From Microbacterium sp. (GTDB taxonomy: Bacteria; Actinomycetota; Actinomycetes; Actinomycetales; Microbacteriaceae), in NCBI RefSeq assembly GCF_011620665.1, contig NZ_WOYQ01000041.1:1-41100 (forward strand): a DNA stretch of 41,100 nt, written 5' to 3'. The notes below the pieces were generated by a model. It ran no database searches and had not been told where the DNA came from. It saw only the letters and a list, made by a program, of their open reading frames with translations. The number at the start of each line of letters is the position of its first letter. The stretch's first letter is position 1. Below are positions 37,765 to 41,100 of the stretch, piece by piece. Made by a program: the position numbers and the translations under genes.

Positions 37765-39927
37765 ATGCCGCCTACGGCATCCACCGCAACCGCTCAGCGC
37801 GCGTCCACGCGACGACGCAAGAGTTCCCCCGCGCGCCGCGACGAAGACGCGCCGCTGATCCCGATCCTCGCGCGCAAGGTGCGCGAGGTCGAAGCCAAGG
37901 CGCAGCGCGGCAAGCTCGGTCCCACGAACCGCGTCAAGTTCCAGGTGATCGCCTTCCTCGTCCGCGAGGAACGCGCCCGGGTCAAGGTCGACGACACAGT
38001 GCCGGCGGCAGCACGCGCCGAACTGCTCAAACGCCTCGACGGGGTCGCCACGATCCTGGCCAAGACCGCGGCACGCGACACGTCACTCATCCAACTGCTC
38101 GAGGTCGATCAGGCCACGACGCCGGTCGCCAAGCGCATGCGGCGGGACTGGCTGCTGGAGTCGGGCGCCGAACTCGCCGAGGACGAGTTGATCATCACCG
38201 ACGTGGCGCCAGTGCAGACTCAGGTGGTCCCCGCGGCTCTTGCCGAACGACAGGTCATGCCCATCCAGATCGAGGCGAGGCGCGAGTCGAATCCCTTTCT
38301 CGCGCCGGACGTGGCGATGCGCGCACCCACCACGACCGCTCGCCGGCGCCTGGACGGCTGGGAGCTCATGGGCCCGCTCTACAAGGCGTTCGAAACCGGC
38401 GCCGGAGGAGCGGCGGCATCGATGGACCTGCCGGCCGTCCCGGAGTTCGATCGCCTGTCGCCGAAGGGCCTCGAGATCATGCCGCACCAGTCGCGGTTCC
38501 TCGAAGCCGTCCGCCTCGGGCACCGCTCGTTCCTCCTGGCTGATGAGCCCGGTCTCGGCAAGACCGCACAGTCGGTCGTGGCAGCATCCATCGCCGACGC
38601 GTACCCGCTACTGGCCGTCGTCCCCAATGTCGTGAAAATGAACTGGGCGCGTGAGGTCGAGCGCTGGACGCCGCAGCGGCGCGCCACGGTGATCTCGGGC
38701 GACGGCGGAGACATCGACGCCTTCGCCGACGTGTTCATCGTCAACTATGAAGTCCTCGACCGGCACCTCTCCTGGCTCGGCTCGATCGGACTGAAGGGAA
38801 TGGTCGTCGACGAGGCGCACTTCATCAAGAACCTCACCTCCCAGCGATCGCAGAACGTCCTGGGGCTCGCGGCCCGCATCCGTGAGCAGGTGCGCAACCC
38901 GCTCATGCTCGCCCTCACCGGCACGCCGCTGATCAACGACGTCGAGGACTTCGACGCGATCTGGCGCTTCCTCGGCTGGACCAACGGCGAGAAGCCCGGG
39001 CCCGCGCTCATGGAGAAGCTGGACGCGACCGGACTCACCACTGCAGACAAAGCCTTCTACCCCGAGGCGCGCGACGCCGTCATCTCGCTGGGCATCGTCC
39101 GCCGCAAGAAGAAGGACGTCGCCGCAGACCTTCCCGACAAGCTCGTGGCCGACCTCCCGGTCGAACTCGACGACGATTTCGGCCGTTCGATCCGGGCAGC
39201 CGAACGCGAGCTCGGTGACCGGATGGCGGCGAAGTACCGTCGCATCCTCGAGGCGCGCGGCGAGAAGTTCTTCCGCGGCGAGTTCGACGAGGACATCGTG
39301 CGACTTGTCGCGCATGGCGAGCTCGAGGACTCCAAAGCGGCCGGCACCGGCGGTGACAACGTCTTCACGATGGTGCGCAAGATCGGCCAGGCCAAGGCGC
39401 TGCTGGCTGCGGATTATGCGGTGCAGCTTCAGCGGTCGGTCGGCAAGGTCGTCTTCTTCGCGAAGCACATCGACGTCATGGATGCTGCCGAGGCCCACTT
39501 CGCGGCCGCTGGCCTCCGGACGATCTCCATCCGCGGAGATCAGACGACTCCGGCCCGGCAAGCCGCGATCGACGCATTCAACAACGACCCGGGCGTCGCG
39601 ATCGCGGTGTGCTCGCTGACGGCCGCCGGCGTGGGTCTCAACATGCAGGCCGCGTCCAACGTCGTCTTGGCTGAGCTCAGCTGGACGGCCGCCGAGCAGA
39701 CGCAGGCGATCGACCGCGTGCACCGTATCGGCCAGGATGAGCCGGTCACGGCTTGGCGGATCATCGCTGCGCACACGATCGACACGAAGATCGCCGAGCT
39801 CATCGACTCCAAGCAGGGTCTGGCAGCCCGGGCCCTGGACGGCGAGCAGCTCGATCCGACCTCGAGTGACTCGGTGCAGATGTCGGCGCTCATGCACCTG
39901 CTGAGACAGGCGTTGGGCGCACACTGA
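37765..39927 (+). CDS. SNF2-family DEAD/DEAH-box helicase
   Basis: A 720-residue SF2 ATPase of the SNF2 type. The first about 240 residues are a charged, uncharacterised extension rich in Lys/Arg (RASTRRRKSSPARRDED). The motor follows: Walker A DEPGLGKT (260-267), PNVVKMNWAREVERW, motif II DEAH (349-352), LALTGTPLINDVEDF, and lobe 2 with VVFFAKHIDVMDAAEAHF, AAGVGLNMQAASNVV and motif VI QAIDRVHRIGQDEPV. There is no zinc finger or SWIM domain. SNF2 proteins translocate on double-stranded DNA; a remodelling or repair role is unknown here. ATG 37765 has AGGAGG just upstream; the frame is open further up only as a shadow of copA. Confidence 0.88.
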   Translation: MPPTASTATAQRASTRRRKSSPARRDEDAPLIPILARKVREVEAKAQRGKLGPTNRVKFQVIAFLVREERARVKVDDTVPAAARAELLKRLDGVATILAKTAARDTSLIQLLEVDQATTPVAKRMRRDWLLESGAELAEDELIITDVAPVQTQVVPAALAERQVMPIQIEARRESNPFLAPDVAMRAPTTTARRRLDGWELMGPLYKAFETGAGGAAASMDLPAVPEFDRLSPKGLEIMPHQSRFLEAVRLGHRSFLLADEPGLGKTAQSVVAASIADAYPLLAVVPNVVKMNWAREVERWTPQRRATVISGDGGDIDAFADVFIVNYEVLDRHLSWLGSIGLKGMVVDEAHFIKNLTSQRSQNVLGLAARIREQVRNPLMLALTGTPLINDVEDFDAIWRFLGWTNGEKPGPALMEKLDATGLTTADKAFYPEARDAVISLGIVRRKKKDVAADLPDKLVADLPVELDDDFGRSIRAAERELGDRMAAKYRRILEARGEKFFRGEFDEDIVRLVAHGELEDSKAAGTGGDNVFTMVRKIGQAKALLAADYAVQLQRSVGKVVFFAKHIDVMDAAEAHFAAAGLRTISIRGDQTTPARQAAIDAFNNDPGVAIAVCSLTAAGVGLNMQAASNVVLAELSWTAAEQTQAIDRVHRIGQDEPVTAWRIIAAHTIDTKIAELIDSKQGLAARALDGEQLDPTSSDSVQMSALMHLLRQALGAH

Positions 39928-39934
39928 GCAGGCG

Positions 39935-39952
39935 TCTGCCCGGCGCAGATTT
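39935..39952 (+). terminator. probable terminator after the helicase gene
   Basis: TCTGC, loop CCGGC, GCAGA, then TTTCCCCC. A short stem with a modest T run, eight bases after the stop codon. Confidence 0.45.
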
Positions 39953-39990
39953 CCCCCGTCCTGCGGATGGTCGCAGCGTGCACTGAGCGA

Positions 39991-39996
39991 TAGTGT
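39991..39996 (+). promoter_or_regulatory. possible -10 box for pfkA
   Basis: TAGTGT would give a 5' untranslated region of about 45 bases with AAAGGA (40035-40040) seven bases before ATG 40048. Confidence 0.35.
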
Positions 39997-40047
39997 CAGG
40001 GGAGGCAGCGACGCCGCACGCAGATCACTGAACCAAAGGATCCCCAT

Positions 40048-41076
40048 ATGAAGATCGGCATCCTCACCAGCGGCGGCGATTGCCCCGGGCTGAACGCCGT
40101 CATCCGTGGCCTCGTGCTCAAAGGCACGACGACCTACAACGTCGAGTTCGTCGGTATCCGCGACGGCTGGCGCGGTGTGCTCGACGGCGACTTCTTCCCG
40201 CTCACCCGGCACGAGGTCAAGGGCCTTTCCAAGGTCGGCGGCACGATTCTCGGCACAAGCCGCACCAACCCCTACGAGGGCCCGCGCGGTGGGGCCGAGA
40301 ACATCAAGGCGACCATGTACGGCCATCGCCTCGACGGTATCGTCGCGATCGGCGGCGAGGGGACACTTGCCGGGGCGAACCGCCTGTACAACGACGGCAT
40401 CCCCGTCATGGGCGTGCCCAAGACGATCGACAACGACCTGCGCGCGACTGACTATTCCTTTGGTTTCGACACCGCAGTCAACATCGCCACCGAGGCGATG
40501 GACCGCCTGCGCACGACGGGCGACTCGCACCAGCGCTGCATGGTCGCGGAGGTCATGGGCCGCCACGTCGGCTGGATCGCCCTGCACTCCGGCATCGCCG
40601 CCGGCGCTCACGTCATCTGCATCCCCGAGGTGCCGATGTCACTCGACGAGATCACCGCGCAGGTGCAGAAGGCGCATGACCGCGGCCGCGCGCCGCTCGT
40701 CGTCGTTTCCGAGGGCTTCACCCTGCAGGGCATGGACGAGGCCTACAGCGACAAAGGCCTCGACGCCTTCAACCGTCCGCGTCTGGGGGGAATCAGCGAG
40801 GTCCTCGCGCCGGAGATCGAGCGCATCACGGGTATCGAGACGCGTGCGACGGTCCTCGGCCACATCCAGCGCGGCGGTTCGCCGTCGGCCTTCGACCGGG
40901 TGCTGGCCACGCGTCTCGGCCTGCATGCGGCCGATGCCGTCGTTGAGGGCGCGTGGGGTCAGATGGTTTCGATGAAGGGCACCGATATCGTCCGCGTCCC
41001 CTTCGAGGAGGCGCTGGGCGAGCTCAACACCGTCCCGATCCACCGCTACGAAGAAGCCGCCGCGCTGTTCGGCTGA
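40048..41076 (+). CDS. pfkA: 6-phosphofructokinase, actinobacterial (mixed-type) form
   Basis: Phosphorylates fructose 6-phosphate in glycolysis. The 342-residue protein begins MKIGILTSGGDCPGLNAVIR and has the substrate loop PKTIDNDL (124-131, with the base Asp128) and EVMGRHVGWIAL. The phosphate-donor site combines GGEG (Gly105) with Lys125. In E. coli numbering these are 104 and 124, where ATP-type enzymes usually have Gly/Gly and PPi-type Asp/Lys. The Gly/Lys pair is found in the actinobacterial group III, for example the S. coelicolor ATP-dependent enzyme, so ATP is the likelier donor. The stop codon lies 24 bases before the window end. Confidence 0.95.
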   Translation: MKIGILTSGGDCPGLNAVIRGLVLKGTTTYNVEFVGIRDGWRGVLDGDFFPLTRHEVKGLSKVGGTILGTSRTNPYEGPRGGAENIKATMYGHRLDGIVAIGGEGTLAGANRLYNDGIPVMGVPKTIDNDLRATDYSFGFDTAVNIATEAMDRLRTTGDSHQRCMVAEVMGRHVGWIALHSGIAAGAHVICIPEVPMSLDEITAQVQKAHDRGRAPLVVVSEGFTLQGMDEAYSDKGLDAFNRPRLGGISEVLAPEIERITGIETRATVLGHIQRGGSPSAFDRVLATRLGLHAADAVVEGAWGQMVSMKGTDIVRVPFEEALGELNTVPIHRYEEAAALFG

Positions 41077-41100
41077 GTTTGCCGCGCTGCCCGAGTTTGC

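Noticed and set aside
38608..40611. Long minus-strand open frame across the helicase and pfkA (667 codons)
   Set aside because: It overlaps two well-supported genes in the antisense frame and resembles no family.

Overview
The window is a stretch of high-GC chromosome from an actinobacterium, most likely Microbacteriaceae (Microbacterium or a close relative). The evidence is GC-rich third codon positions throughout, frequent GTG starts, many promoter -10 boxes lying six bases before a start codon (leaderless mRNAs), a very short AtpC, and a dense housekeeping layout. I see no phage, transposon, CRISPR array, rRNA or tRNA gene, and no gap above 300 bases.

Layout. 1-3393: end of the ATP synthase operon (atpA partial, atpG, atpD, atpC). 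3428-4987: yaaA and a DUF5684-like membrane protein. 5031-8612: a PP2C phosphatase and a large EccC/EssC-type (type VII secretion-like) ATPase with no other secretion genes in view. 8699-10858 (minus): type II asparaginase and alanine dehydrogenase. 10927-12163: an OsmC-family protein (plus) and a PlsC-type acyltransferase (minus), overlapping tail to tail. 12280-14360: FKBP lipoprotein and dxr. 14416-17535 (minus): pflB-pflA behind a GntR/FadR-like palindrome. 17762-19066: rseP-type site-2 protease. 19076-21098 (minus): a fused anthranilate synthase (TrpE-TrpG) preceded by a tandem-Trp leader peptide and a terminator, i.e. a transcription attenuator. 21193-25796: ispG, a MurE-like ligase, proS. 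25905-30621: nusA, ylxR, infB, rbfA. 30630-31496 (minus): mutY. 31566-34268: truB, two small membrane proteins, ribF. 34279-34995 (minus): deoC. 35056-37591: CsoR-type operator, copZ, copA. 37765-39927: a SNF2-family helicase. 40048-41076: pfkA.

How the genes work together. dxr and ispG are two steps of the MEP isoprenoid pathway and, with rseP, form a cluster common in Actinobacteria; here it is split by two minus-strand units (pflBA and the anthranilate synthase). nusA-ylxR-infB-rbfA, followed by truB and ribF, is the transcription/translation-maturation block; rimP, usually just before nusA, is absent. copZ-copA is a copper chaperone/efflux pair under a perfect palindrome.

The best second looks are the trp-type attenuator before the fused anthranilate synthase, the recurrent -10/N6/start leaderless grammar with two outward-facing divergent pairs, the palindrome in the pfl promoter, and the isolated EccC-like ATPase beside a PP2C phosphatase.
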